DNA of 64,000 nt from Stenotrophomonas maltophilia. Lineage in GTDB: Bacteria; Pseudomonadota; Gammaproteobacteria; Xanthomonadales; Xanthomonadaceae. Where the stretch lies: contig NZ_LYVJ01000003.1 of assembly GCF_001676385.1 (NCBI RefSeq), positions 1-64,000 on the forward strand, in the 5' to 3' direction. Positions 29,362 through 38,197 of this stretch are shown one piece after another; position 1 is the stretch's first letter; the number at the start of each line of letters is the position of its first letter. The position numbers and the translations under genes were made by a program. The notes under the pieces were generated by a model that saw nothing but the letters and a program-made list of their open reading frames with translations, made no database searches and was not told the DNA's origin.

Positions 29362-32300
29362 GTGGGCTTTTCGACGATCTTCATCCGCCGCCCGATCGCC
29401 ACCTCGCTGTTGATGGCGGGCCTGTTGCTGCTCGGCATCCTCGGTTATCGCAAGCTGCCGGTGTCGGCGCTGCCTGAAATCGATGCACCCAGCCTGGTGG
29501 TCACCACCCAGTACCCGGGGGCCAACGCCACCACCATGGCCTCGCTGGTCACCACGCCACTGGAGCGCCAGTTCGGGCAGATCTCCGGGCTGGAGCTGAT
29601 GACCTCCGACTCGTCGGCGGGGTTGTCGACGATCATCCTGCAGTTCTCGATGGACCGCGACATCGACATCGCCGCTCAGGACGTGCAGGCGGCGATCCGC
29701 CAGGCCACCCTGCCCTCGTCGCTGCCCTACCAGCCGGTCTACAACCGGGTGAATCCGGCCGACGCGGCCATCGTCACCCTGAAGCTGACCTCGGACACGC
29801 GCCCACTGCGGGAGGTCAACAACTATGCCGACTCGATCCTGGCCCAGCGCCTGTCGCAGGTGCAGGGCGTCGGCCTGGTCTCGATCGCAGGCAATGTGCG
29901 CCCGGCCGTGCGCATCCAGGTCAATCCGGCGCAGCTGTCGAACATGGGCCTGACCCTGGAAGAGCTGCGCAGCGCGCTGACCCAGGCCAACGTCAACGCG
30001 CCGAAGGGTTCGTTGAACGGCAAGACGCAGTCCTACAGCATCGGCACCAACGACCAGCTGGCCAGCGCCGCCGAGTACCGCGACACCATCATCAGCTACA
30101 ACAATGGCCGCCCGGTGCGGTTGTCGGACGTGGCCGAGGTGGTTGATGGCGTGGAGAACGACCAGCTGGCGGCCTGGGCCGATGGCAAGCCGGCGGTGCT
30201 GCTGGAGGTGCGCCGCCAGCCCGGTGCCAACATCGTGCAGACGGTCGAGCGCATCCGCGCGATCCTGCCGCAGCTGCAGGGCGTGCTGCCGGCCGACGTG
30301 CACCTGGAAGTCTTCAACGACCGCACCGAGACCATCCGTGCGTCGGTGCATGAAGTGCAGTTCACCCTGATCCTCACCATCGGCCTGGTGGTGGCGGTGA
30401 TCTTCGTGTTCCTGCGCCGGCTGTGGGCCACCATCATTCCCTCGGTGGCGGTGCCGCTGTCGCTGGCCGGCACCTTCGCGGTGATGGCGTTCGCCGGCAT
30501 GTCGCTGGACAACCTTTCGCTGATGGCGCTGGTGGTCGCCACCGGCTTCGTGGTCGACGATGCGATCGTGATGATCGAGAACATCGTGCGCTACATCGAG
30601 CAGGGCAAGAGCGGCAAGGAAGCGGCCGAGATCGGTGCGCGCCAGATCGGCTTCACGGTGCTCTCACTGACCGTCTCGCTGGTGGCGGTGTTCCTGCCGC
30701 TGCTGCTGATGCCCGGCGTCACCGGCCGCCTGTTCCACGAGTTCGCCTGGGTACTGAGCATCGCCGTGGTGCTGTCGATGCTGATCTCGCTGACGCTGAC
30801 CCCGATGATGTGCGCCTACCTGCTCAAGCCCGATGCCCTGCCCGAAGGCGAGGACGCGCATGAGCGCGCAGCGGCCGCCGGCAGGCAGAACCTGTGGACC
30901 CGCACCGTCGGCCTGTACGAACACAGCCTGGACTGGGTGCTGGGCCATCAGCGCCTGACCCTGGCCGTGGCCGGCGGCGCACTGGTGCTGACCGTGCTGC
31001 TGTACATCCTGATTCCCAAGGGCCTGCTGCCGGAACAGGACACCGGCCTGATCACCGGCGTGGTGCAGGCCGACCAGAACATCGCCTTCCCGCAGATGGA
31101 ACAGCGGACCATGCAGGTCGCCGAAGCGCTGCGCCAGGATCCGGACGTGACCGGCGTGTCGGCCTTCATCGGTGCCGGCAGCATGAACCCCACGCTCAAC
31201 CAGGGCCAGCTGTCGATCGTGTTGAAGGAACGCAGCCAGCGTGACGGGCTGGACGAGATCCTGCCGCGCCTGCAGAAGGCGGTGGCCGGCATTCCAGGCG
31301 TTGCGTTGTACCTGAAGCCGGTGCAGGACGTGACCCTGGATACCCGCGTGGCCGCCACCGAGTACCAGTACTCGCTGTCAGACGTGGATTCGGCGACGGT
31401 GGCGACCCAGGCCACGCGCCTGACCGAGGCACTGCGCAAGCGCCCGGAGCTGGCCGACGTCGACAACAACCTGTCCAACCAGGGCCGCGCGCTTGAACTG
31501 AACATCGACCGTGACAAGGCCAGCGTGCTGGGCGTGCCGATGCAGACCATCGATGACACGCTCTACGATGCATTCGGCCAGCGCCAGATCTCGACCATCT
31601 TCACCGAACTCAACCAGTACCGGGTGGTGCTGGAAGTGGCACCGGAATTCCGTACCAGCACTGCATTGATGGAACAGCTGGCGGTGGCGTCCAATGGCGC
31701 CGGCGCACTGACCGGCACCAACGCCACCAGCTTCGGCCAGGTCACCTCGTCGAACTCCTCGACCGCCACCGGCATCGGCGCGCAGAACACCGGCATCACC
31801 GTCGGCGCCGGCAACATCATCCCGCTGTCGGCACTGGCCGAAGGCAAGGTCAGCAGCGCGCCGCTGGTGGTCAGCCACCAGCAGCAGCTGCCGGCGGTGA
31901 CGGTCTCGTTCAACGTGGCGCCGGGCTATTCGCTGTCCGAAGCCGTGCGCGCGATCCAGGAGACCAAGGACAGCCTGGACATGCCCGCCCACCTGCATGC
32001 CGAGTTCATCGGCAAGGCCGCCGAGTTCACCGGCAGCCAGACCGATGTGGTGTGGCTGCTGCTGGCCTCGCTGGTGGTGATCTACATCGTGCTGGGCGTG
32101 CTGTACGAGAGCTACATCCATCCGATCACGATCATCTCCACGCTGCCGCCGGCCGGTGTCGGCGCGCTGCTGGCGCTGATGCTGTGCGGGCTGAGCCTGT
32201 CGGTGGATGGCATCGTCGGCATCGTGCTGCTGATCGGCATCGTCAAGAAGAACGGCATCATGATGGTGGACTTCGCGATCGAGGCACGCCGCGCGGGTGC

Positions 32301-32595
32301 CAACGCGCACGAAGCGATCCGCCGCGCCTGCCTGCTGCGCTTCCGACCGATCATGATGACCACCGCCGCGGCCATGCTCGGCGCGCTGCCGCTGGCACTG
32401 GGCACCGGCATCGGCTCGGAACTGCGCCGCCCGCTGGGCATCGCCATCGTCGGTGGCCTGCTGCTGTCGCAGCTGGTGACGCTGTACACCACGCCGGTGA
32501 TCTACCTGTACATGGAACGTTTCTCGGAGTGGCTGGCGCGCCGCCGCGAGCAGCGTGCGCTGCGCGATGGTTCGCTGCAGGAGCCGCAGGCATGA
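29362..32595 (+). CDS. smeJ: RND multidrug efflux pump, SmeJ/MdtB type
   Basis: Inner-membrane proton-driven efflux pump of 1077 residues. It has the RND layout: an N-terminal helix (FIRRPIATSLLMAGLLLLG), a large porter domain with YPGA, twelve membrane helices in two halves, and the proton-relay region GFVVDDAIVMIENI in TM4. A Ser/Thr/Gly-rich insert (about residues 770-815, GTNATSFGQVTSSNSS) extends a periplasmic loop. Start is GTG 29362, with AAGGA 7 bp upstream; no ATG fits. It is followed 31 bp later by a second RND gene. MdtBC-type pumps work as heterotrimers of both subunits. Confidence 0.9.
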   Translation: MGFSTIFIRRPIATSLLMAGLLLLGILGYRKLPVSALPEIDAPSLVVTTQYPGANATTMASLVTTPLERQFGQISGLELMTSDSSAGLSTIILQFSMDRDIDIAAQDVQAAIRQATLPSSLPYQPVYNRVNPADAAIVTLKLTSDTRPLREVNNYADSILAQRLSQVQGVGLVSIAGNVRPAVRIQVNPAQLSNMGLTLEELRSALTQANVNAPKGSLNGKTQSYSIGTNDQLASAAEYRDTIISYNNGRPVRLSDVAEVVDGVENDQLAAWADGKPAVLLEVRRQPGANIVQTVERIRAILPQLQGVLPADVHLEVFNDRTETIRASVHEVQFTLILTIGLVVAVIFVFLRRLWATIIPSVAVPLSLAGTFAVMAFAGMSLDNLSLMALVVATGFVVDDAIVMIENIVRYIEQGKSGKEAAEIGARQIGFTVLSLTVSLVAVFLPLLLMPGVTGRLFHEFAWVLSIAVVLSMLISLTLTPMMCAYLLKPDALPEGEDAHERAAAAGRQNLWTRTVGLYEHSLDWVLGHQRLTLAVAGGALVLTVLLYILIPKGLLPEQDTGLITGVVQADQNIAFPQMEQRTMQVAEALRQDPDVTGVSAFIGAGSMNPTLNQGQLSIVLKERSQRDGLDEILPRLQKAVAGIPGVALYLKPVQDVTLDTRVAATEYQYSLSDVDSATVATQATRLTEALRKRPELADVDNNLSNQGRALELNIDRDKASVLGVPMQTIDDTLYDAFGQRQISTIFTELNQYRVVLEVAPEFRTSTALMEQLAVASNGAGALTGTNATSFGQVTSSNSSTATGIGAQNTGITVGAGNIIPLSALAEGKVSSAPLVVSHQQQLPAVTVSFNVAPGYSLSEAVRAIQETKDSLDMPAHLHAEFIGKAAEFTGSQTDVVWLLLASLVVIYIVLGVLYESYIHPITIISTLPPAGVGALLALMLCGLSLSVDGIVGIVLLIGIVKKNGIMMVDFAIEARRAGANAHEAIRRACLLRFRPIMMTTAAAMLGALPLALGTGIGSELRRPLGIAIVGGLLLSQLVTLYTTPVIYLYMERFSEWLARRREQRALRDGSLQEPQA

Positions 32596-32626
32596 TCCAC
32601 GCCCCGCTGCCGTGGGCGGCCGCACG

Positions 32627-35600
32627 ATGAACCTGTCCGGTCCCTTCATCCGCCGTCCGATCGGCACCGCCCTGCTGGCCATCGGCCTGTTCATGGTCGG
32701 CCTGATCTGCTACCTGCGCCTGGGCGTGTCGGCGCTGCCGAACATCGAGATCCCGGTGATCTTCGTGCACGCCAGCCAGTCCGGCGCGGATGCGGCGACC
32801 ATGGCCTCCACGGTCACCGCGCCGCTGGAGCGCCACCTCGGCCAGCTGCCGGGCATCGACCGCATGCGTTCATCGAGCTCGGAAGGCAGCTCGCTGGTGT
32901 TCATGATCTTCCAGAGCGGCCGCGACATCGATTCGGCCGCACTGGACGTACAGACCGCGATCAACTCGGCGCAGGCTGACCTGCCCTCGGGCATGGGTTC
33001 GCCGATGTACCAGAAGGCAAACCCGAACGATGACCCGGTGATCGCCATCGCGCTGACCTCGCAGACGCAATCGGCAGACGAGCTGTACAACGTCGCCGAT
33101 TCGCTGCTGGCACAACGCATCCGCCAGATCAGCGGCGTCGCTTCGGTCGATATCGCCGGTGCCTCGACGCCTGCGGTGCGCGTCGATGTCAACCTGCGCC
33201 TGATGAACGCCTTGGGCCTGACCGCCGATGACCTGCGCAATGCCGTGCGCGCGGCCAATGTCACCTCGCCCACCGGCTTCCTCAGCGACGGCAACACCAC
33301 CACCGCGATCATCGCCAACGACTCGGTGGCACGCGCGGCCGACTTCGCCGACCTGGTAGTCAAGACCCAGGGCGATGGCCGGGTGATCCGCCTCAAGGAC
33401 ATCGCCAACGTCTACGATGGCCAGCAGGACGCCTACCAGGCCGCCTGGTTCGATCACAAGCCGGCGGTGGTGATGTACGTGTTCACTCGGGCCGGCGCCA
33501 ACATCGTCGAGACGGTGGACCGGGTCAAGGCGCAGATCCCGGCCCTGCGCGACTACCTGCAGCCGGGCACCACGCTGACGCCCTACTTCGACCGCACTCC
33601 GACCATCCGCTCGTCGCTGCATGAAGTGCAGATCACGCTGCTGATCAGCCTGGCGATGGTGGTGCTGACCATGGCGCTGTTCCTGCGGCGGCTGGCGCCC
33701 ACCCTGATCGCAGCCGTCACCGTGCCGCTGTCGCTGGCCGGTGCGGCGCTGGTGATGTACGTGATGGGCTTCACCCTGAACAACCTGAGCCTGCTGGCAC
33801 TGGTGATCGCGATCGGCTTCGTGGTCGACGACGCGATCGTGGTGATCGAGAACATCATGCGCCACCTCGATGAGGGCATGCCGCGCATGCAGGCGGCACT
33901 GGCCGGTGCACGCGAGATCGGCTTCACGATCGTCTCGATCACCGCCTCGCTGGTGGCGGTATTCATTCCGCTGCTGTTCGCCAGCGGCATGATGGGCGCG
34001 TTCTTCCGCGAGTTCACCGTCACCCTGGTGGCGGCCATCGTGGTTTCGATGATCGTTTCGCTGACGCTGACCCCGGCGCTGTGCAGCCGCTTCCTCAGCG
34101 CCCACGACCACAAGGCGCCGCCGTCGCGCTTCGGCCGCTGGCTGGATGCCGGCCACGCGCGCATGCTGCGCCTTTACACCGTGTTCCTCGACTTCTCGCT
34201 GCGGCATGCGCTGCTGCTGTCGCTGACCCCACTGATCCTGATCGGCGTCACCATCTTCCTGTTCGGCGCAGTGAAGAAGGGCGCGTTCCCGCCACAGGAC
34301 ACCGGCCTGATCTGGGGCCGCGCCAATTCCAGCGCCACCGTCTCCTTCGAGGACATGGTGGCCCGCCAGCGCCGCATCACTGACATGCTGATGGCCGACC
34401 CGGCGGTGAAGACCGTGGGCGTGCGCCTGGGCAGCGGCCGCCAAGGGTCGAGTGCGCAGTTCAACATCGAACTGAAATCGCGCAAGGAAGGCCGCCGCGA
34501 AACCACCGCGCACGCGCTGGCCCGATTGAGCGCCAAGGCCGACCGCTACCCCGACCTGCAGCTGCGCCTGCGTGCGATCCAGGACCTGCCCAGCAACGAT
34601 GGCGGCGGCGCCAGCCAGGGCGCGCAGTACCGCATCTCGCTGCAGGGCAACGACCTGGCCGCGTTGCAGGAATGGCTGCCCAGGCTGCAGGCGGAACTGA
34701 AGAAGAACCCGAAGCTGCGCGATGTCGGAACCGATGTCGACAATGCCGGCCTGCGCCAGAACATCCAGATCGACCGCGCCAAGGCTGCGCGCCTGGGTGT
34801 GTCGGTGGGTGCCATCGACGGTGCACTGTACGGTGCGTTCGGCCAGCGCCAGATCTCGACCATCTACTCCGACATCAACCAGTACAGCGTGGTGGTCAAC
34901 GCGCTGCCCTCGCAGACGGCGACGCCAGCGGCACTGGATGAGGTGTACGTGCGCGCGCGCAACGGCGACATGGTGCCGATCACGGCGGTGGCCACCCAGG
35001 TACCGGGGCTGGCACCGTCGCAGATCACCCATGAGAACCAGTACACGACGATGGACCTGAGCTACAACCTGGCTCCGAACGTGAGCATGGGCGAAGCCAA
35101 GGCGATCATCGACGCCACCGTGGCCGGCATGCGCATGCCCGGTGACATCCGCCTGGCCGACGACGCGGGCTTCGGCTTCAACTCCGATCCCAGCGACATG
35201 CTGGTCCTGGTGTTCGCCGCGATCCTGACCGTGTACCTGGTACTGGGCATGCTCTACGAGAGCCTGATCCATCCGGTCACCATCCTGTCCACGCTGCCGG
35301 CGGCAGGCGTGGGTGCGTTGCTGGCGCTGTTCGGCACCAGCACCGAGCTGTCGGTGATCTCGATGATCGCGCTCGTGCTGTTGATCGGCATCGTCAAGAA
35401 GAACGCGATCATGATGATCGACTTCGCGCTGGTGGCACAGCGCGAGCACGGCCTGGCACCACGCGAGGCTGCGCGCGAGGCCAGCATCGTTCGATTCCGC
35501 CCGATCATGATGACCACGATGGTGGCGATCCTGGCCGCCGTGCCACTGGCGATCGGACTGGGCGAGGGTTCCGAACTGCGCCGCCCGCTGGGCATCGCGA

Positions 35601-35749
35601 TGATCGGCGGCCTGTTGTTCTCGCAGAGCCTGACCCTGCTCAGCACGCCGGCGCTGTATGTGATCTTCTCCTGCCTGGCCGAACGTTGGCGCGCACGCCG
35701 CGCACGCAAGCGCGAAGCCAAGCTGCTCAAGCGCGCGCAGCGAGCCTAG
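32627..35749 (+). CDS. smeK: RND multidrug efflux pump, SmeK/MdtC type
   Basis: Second pump subunit, 1040 residues from ATG 32627 (MNLSGPFIRRPIGTALLAI); an upstream extension overlapping smeJ is not conserved. It has two six-helix halves, GFVVDDAIVVIENIMRHLD in TM4 and IVKKNAIMMIDFALVAQRE in TM10, and FRPIMMTTMVAILAAVPLA. It lacks the Ser/Thr-rich insert of SmeJ. Sequence differences between the two pumps fit the MdtB/MdtC pairing. No outer-membrane channel gene follows, so a channel encoded elsewhere (TolC-like) is needed. A SMAG dimer lies just after the stop codon. Confidence 0.9.
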   Translation: MNLSGPFIRRPIGTALLAIGLFMVGLICYLRLGVSALPNIEIPVIFVHASQSGADAATMASTVTAPLERHLGQLPGIDRMRSSSSEGSSLVFMIFQSGRDIDSAALDVQTAINSAQADLPSGMGSPMYQKANPNDDPVIAIALTSQTQSADELYNVADSLLAQRIRQISGVASVDIAGASTPAVRVDVNLRLMNALGLTADDLRNAVRAANVTSPTGFLSDGNTTTAIIANDSVARAADFADLVVKTQGDGRVIRLKDIANVYDGQQDAYQAAWFDHKPAVVMYVFTRAGANIVETVDRVKAQIPALRDYLQPGTTLTPYFDRTPTIRSSLHEVQITLLISLAMVVLTMALFLRRLAPTLIAAVTVPLSLAGAALVMYVMGFTLNNLSLLALVIAIGFVVDDAIVVIENIMRHLDEGMPRMQAALAGAREIGFTIVSITASLVAVFIPLLFASGMMGAFFREFTVTLVAAIVVSMIVSLTLTPALCSRFLSAHDHKAPPSRFGRWLDAGHARMLRLYTVFLDFSLRHALLLSLTPLILIGVTIFLFGAVKKGAFPPQDTGLIWGRANSSATVSFEDMVARQRRITDMLMADPAVKTVGVRLGSGRQGSSAQFNIELKSRKEGRRETTAHALARLSAKADRYPDLQLRLRAIQDLPSNDGGGASQGAQYRISLQGNDLAALQEWLPRLQAELKKNPKLRDVGTDVDNAGLRQNIQIDRAKAARLGVSVGAIDGALYGAFGQRQISTIYSDINQYSVVVNALPSQTATPAALDEVYVRARNGDMVPITAVATQVPGLAPSQITHENQYTTMDLSYNLAPNVSMGEAKAIIDATVAGMRMPGDIRLADDAGFGFNSDPSDMLVLVFAAILTVYLVLGMLYESLIHPVTILSTLPAAGVGALLALFGTSTELSVISMIALVLLIGIVKKNAIMMIDFALVAQREHGLAPREAAREASIVRFRPIMMTTMVAILAAVPLAIGLGEGSELRRPLGIAMIGGLLFSQSLTLLSTPALYVIFSCLAERWRARRARKREAKLLKRAQRA

Positions 35750-35754
35750 CTTCG

Positions 35755-35817
35755 GTAGAGCCGGCCGCTGGCCGGCTTCCTCGTGCAGCGAATCTCCCGG
35801 CCAGCGGCCGGCACTAC
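35755..35817. repeat. SMAG-like REP dimer after the RND operon
   Basis: GTAGAGCCGGCCGCTGGCCG from 35755, and the inverted unit GGCCAGCGGCCGGCACTAC ending at 35817. A related palindrome, GTGCGGAC-GGCTG-GTCCGCAC, is at 35836-35856. Confidence 0.78.
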
Positions 35818-35886
35818 CGTGGGTACGGTTGGTGGGTGCGGACGGCTGGTCCGCACGCCTGCGGGTTTGACGCACCGCAACGAAAA

Positions 35887-35899
35887 GAGAACAATTCTC
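35887..35899 (+). promoter_or_regulatory. Fur-box-like palindrome upstream of the TonB-dependent receptor
   Basis: GAGAACAATTCTC is a perfect 5-3-5 palindrome in an A/T-rich pocket 132 bp upstream of the receptor start codon. It resembles the GAGAATNATTCTC form of Fur boxes in xanthomonads, so iron repression is likely. Confidence 0.5.
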
Positions 35900-36031
35900 A
35901 TCCAGCCATGGTCCTGCGCCCTGTAGCGGCGCCCCGCTGCCGGTTCCCGGCACGCCTGCGTGATCCCAGCCACTGCCCTTCCCTCACCCGTGGGCGGATG
36001 GCCTGTGGCCGTCCGTCGAGGACCATCATCG

Positions 36032-38089
36032 ATGCTGCCTTCCCGTCTTCCCCGCCTGGCCCTGCTGGCCTCCGCCCTGTCCTCCGCCTGCGCTGCCCAT
36101 GCCGAAGCGCCGGCCGTCAGCCGTAACCCCACCGATCTGGATGCGGTGAAGGTCACCGCCGAACGCGCCCATACCGACGCCGGCGCACTGGGCGACCGCG
36201 CCGCGCGCGACACTCCGTTCGCGATCACCGCCGTGGGCCGCGAGCAGATCGAACAACGCCAGGTGGTGTCACTGGGCGAGGCCTTCCTGCTCGATCCCTC
36301 GGTCAGCACCCAGGTCAGCGCCTATGCCAGTGGCTGGAGTTCGCCGATCCGCAATCGCGGTATCGAACTGAATTTCGACAGCTATCGCGTCAATGGCCTG
36401 CAGGTGTCTTCCTGGGGTACCGAATGGCCGCTGGAAGTGATGGAACAGGTCGATCTACTGAAAGGTCCGGGCGGATTCCTGTACGGCTTCGGTGCCCCCG
36501 GCGGCATCGTCAACTACATCACCAAGAAGCCCACCGACACGCCCACCTTCTCCACCCAGCTGGGCTGGCGCGAACGGGGCATCGTCAGCGGCGGCATCGA
36601 CGTTGGCGGCCGCTTCGGCAACGAGCAGATGTTCGGCTACCGCTTCAACGCCTTCCAGGAGAAGGGCGAGACCTTCAATGGTGGCCGCGTTGACCGCAAG
36701 GTCGGTGCCCTGTCGCTGGATGCCCGGTTCGGTGACGCCCTGACCTGGACTGTGGACGGCGTGTTCCAGTCCCGCGATCTCAGCGGCGAAGCACCGCAGT
36801 ACTACTTCCGTGGCCTGACATCGCTGCCGCGACCGATTGCCGGGGATACCGACAACGGCGTACCCGGCACCTACTACGACACCCGATCCAGCCTTCTGTC
36901 GACGGCGCTGAACTGGCAGATCAACAGCGACTGGAAAGCCAGCCTGAGTTACGGCGTCACCACCTCCTGGAACGACGTCAACAAGATCTTCGCCTACATC
37001 GATGCACCCAACGGCGACTACGACGTCAACGTTTACGAACTGGGGGGCAAGAACGAGTGGAAGCTGGCCCAGGCGATGCTGCAGGGCAGCTTCCGCACCG
37101 GCCGCCTGCGCCATCAAGTGGTGGCGGGCACCAGCCATCAGACCGGGCTGGGCTGGGACCGTCCCTACGAGTGGAACCTGATCGGCCGCGCCAACCTGTA
37201 CCGGCACCACGCCATCCGCCACGACGCCGTCGGTTCACGGGTGATGACCCGAGGCGACGAGACCGTGCAGCAGGCGCTGTTCGCAAGCGATACCGTCGAT
37301 CTCGGCAGCGGCTGGTCGGTACTGGCGGGTTGGCGCTACAACGACTACGAGACCAAGGGCCGCTACCACACCTACCCGGTCACACCGACCTATGCCGTGA
37401 TGTTCAAGCCCAGCGAGGCGGTCACGCTGTATGCCAGCTACATCGAATCGCTGGAAGCGGGCAGCCGCGTGGGCAACGGCTACGTCAACGCGGGCGACGT
37501 GCTCGACCCGACCATCAGCAAGCAGTACGAGATCGGCGCGAAGGTCGAGGCGGCACGCTGGAATGCGAACCTGGCGGCGTTCCGGCTCGAGCGTGGCGCC
37601 AACATCGATGAACTCACCCCGGCCGGCAAGCGCCTGGTCCAGGACGGTATCACCCTGTACGAAGGCATCGAGGCCAGCGCTGACCTGCACCTGACCGATG
37701 CATTCGTGCTGGGCGGCGGCGTGGCCTGGCTCGACCCGACCTATGACAGGCTGTCCGCCGCCAGCGCATCGCAGGAAGGCAACCGCACTGCGGGCGCGGC
37801 ACGCTGGAGCGGCGTGCTCCACGCCAACTATCAGCTGCCATGGGTGGATGGGCTGGAGACCTATGCCGTGCTGCGCCATTACGGCGACGTCTGGTACGAC
37901 GCTGCCAACACCCTGAAGCTGCCCGGCTACACCTTGGTCAACGCGGGGGTGGGCTATCGGCTGCTGGCCTCCGGCCACCCGGTCATCCTGCGCGCCAGCG
38001 TCGAGAACCTGGCCAACCGCCGATACTGGTCGAATGCAGGCGTCGGCCTGCCGCGCACGCTCGCCCTGAGCGTGCGGTTCGACATGTAG
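36032..38089 (+). CDS. TonB-dependent siderophore receptor
   Basis: Outer-membrane gated channel for ferric siderophores, driven by TonB. The 685-residue product from ATG 36032 has a signal peptide (LPRLALLASALSSACAAHAEA), a TonB box-like segment (DLDAVKVTAER), the plug domain (DTPFAITAVGREQIEQRQ, NRGIELNFDSYRVNG, LLKGPGGFLYGFGAPGGIVNYITKKP), and a C-terminal beta-barrel ending in LALSVRFDM with a terminal aromatic-type motif. The plug motifs match the siderophore (FhuA/FpvA-like) class. The ligand cannot be told from sequence. A Fur-like palindrome precedes it. Confidence 0.9.
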   Translation: MLPSRLPRLALLASALSSACAAHAEAPAVSRNPTDLDAVKVTAERAHTDAGALGDRAARDTPFAITAVGREQIEQRQVVSLGEAFLLDPSVSTQVSAYASGWSSPIRNRGIELNFDSYRVNGLQVSSWGTEWPLEVMEQVDLLKGPGGFLYGFGAPGGIVNYITKKPTDTPTFSTQLGWRERGIVSGGIDVGGRFGNEQMFGYRFNAFQEKGETFNGGRVDRKVGALSLDARFGDALTWTVDGVFQSRDLSGEAPQYYFRGLTSLPRPIAGDTDNGVPGTYYDTRSSLLSTALNWQINSDWKASLSYGVTTSWNDVNKIFAYIDAPNGDYDVNVYELGGKNEWKLAQAMLQGSFRTGRLRHQVVAGTSHQTGLGWDRPYEWNLIGRANLYRHHAIRHDAVGSRVMTRGDETVQQALFASDTVDLGSGWSVLAGWRYNDYETKGRYHTYPVTPTYAVMFKPSEAVTLYASYIESLEAGSRVGNGYVNAGDVLDPTISKQYEIGAKVEAARWNANLAAFRLERGANIDELTPAGKRLVQDGITLYEGIEASADLHLTDAFVLGGGVAWLDPTYDRLSAASASQEGNRTAGAARWSGVLHANYQLPWVDGLETYAVLRHYGDVWYDAANTLKLPGYTLVNAGVGYRLLASGHPVILRASVENLANRRYWSNAGVGLPRTLALSVRFDM

Positions 38090-38100
38090 CGCCCGGCAAA

Positions 38101-38124
38101 CCGTAGTGTCGCCCGGCACTACGG
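38101..38124. repeat. short palindrome with GTAG ends
   Basis: CCGTAGTG, 8-bp spacer, CACTACGG. It is a shortened SMAG-like unit, 12 bp after the receptor stop codon. The leader of the next gene also has a hairpin GGTGGG / CCCACC (38171-38189). Confidence 0.5.
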
Positions 38125-38197
38125 GGTATTCCCGCGCGGGCTGTCCCCTTCACCCCGCACCCGCAATAATGGTGGGAGATCCCCCCACCGAGCCTGC

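Noticed and set aside
32870..35953. 1027-codon minus-strand open frame opposite smeK
   Set aside because: Antisense shadow; the sense strand encodes a full RND pump with conserved motifs.
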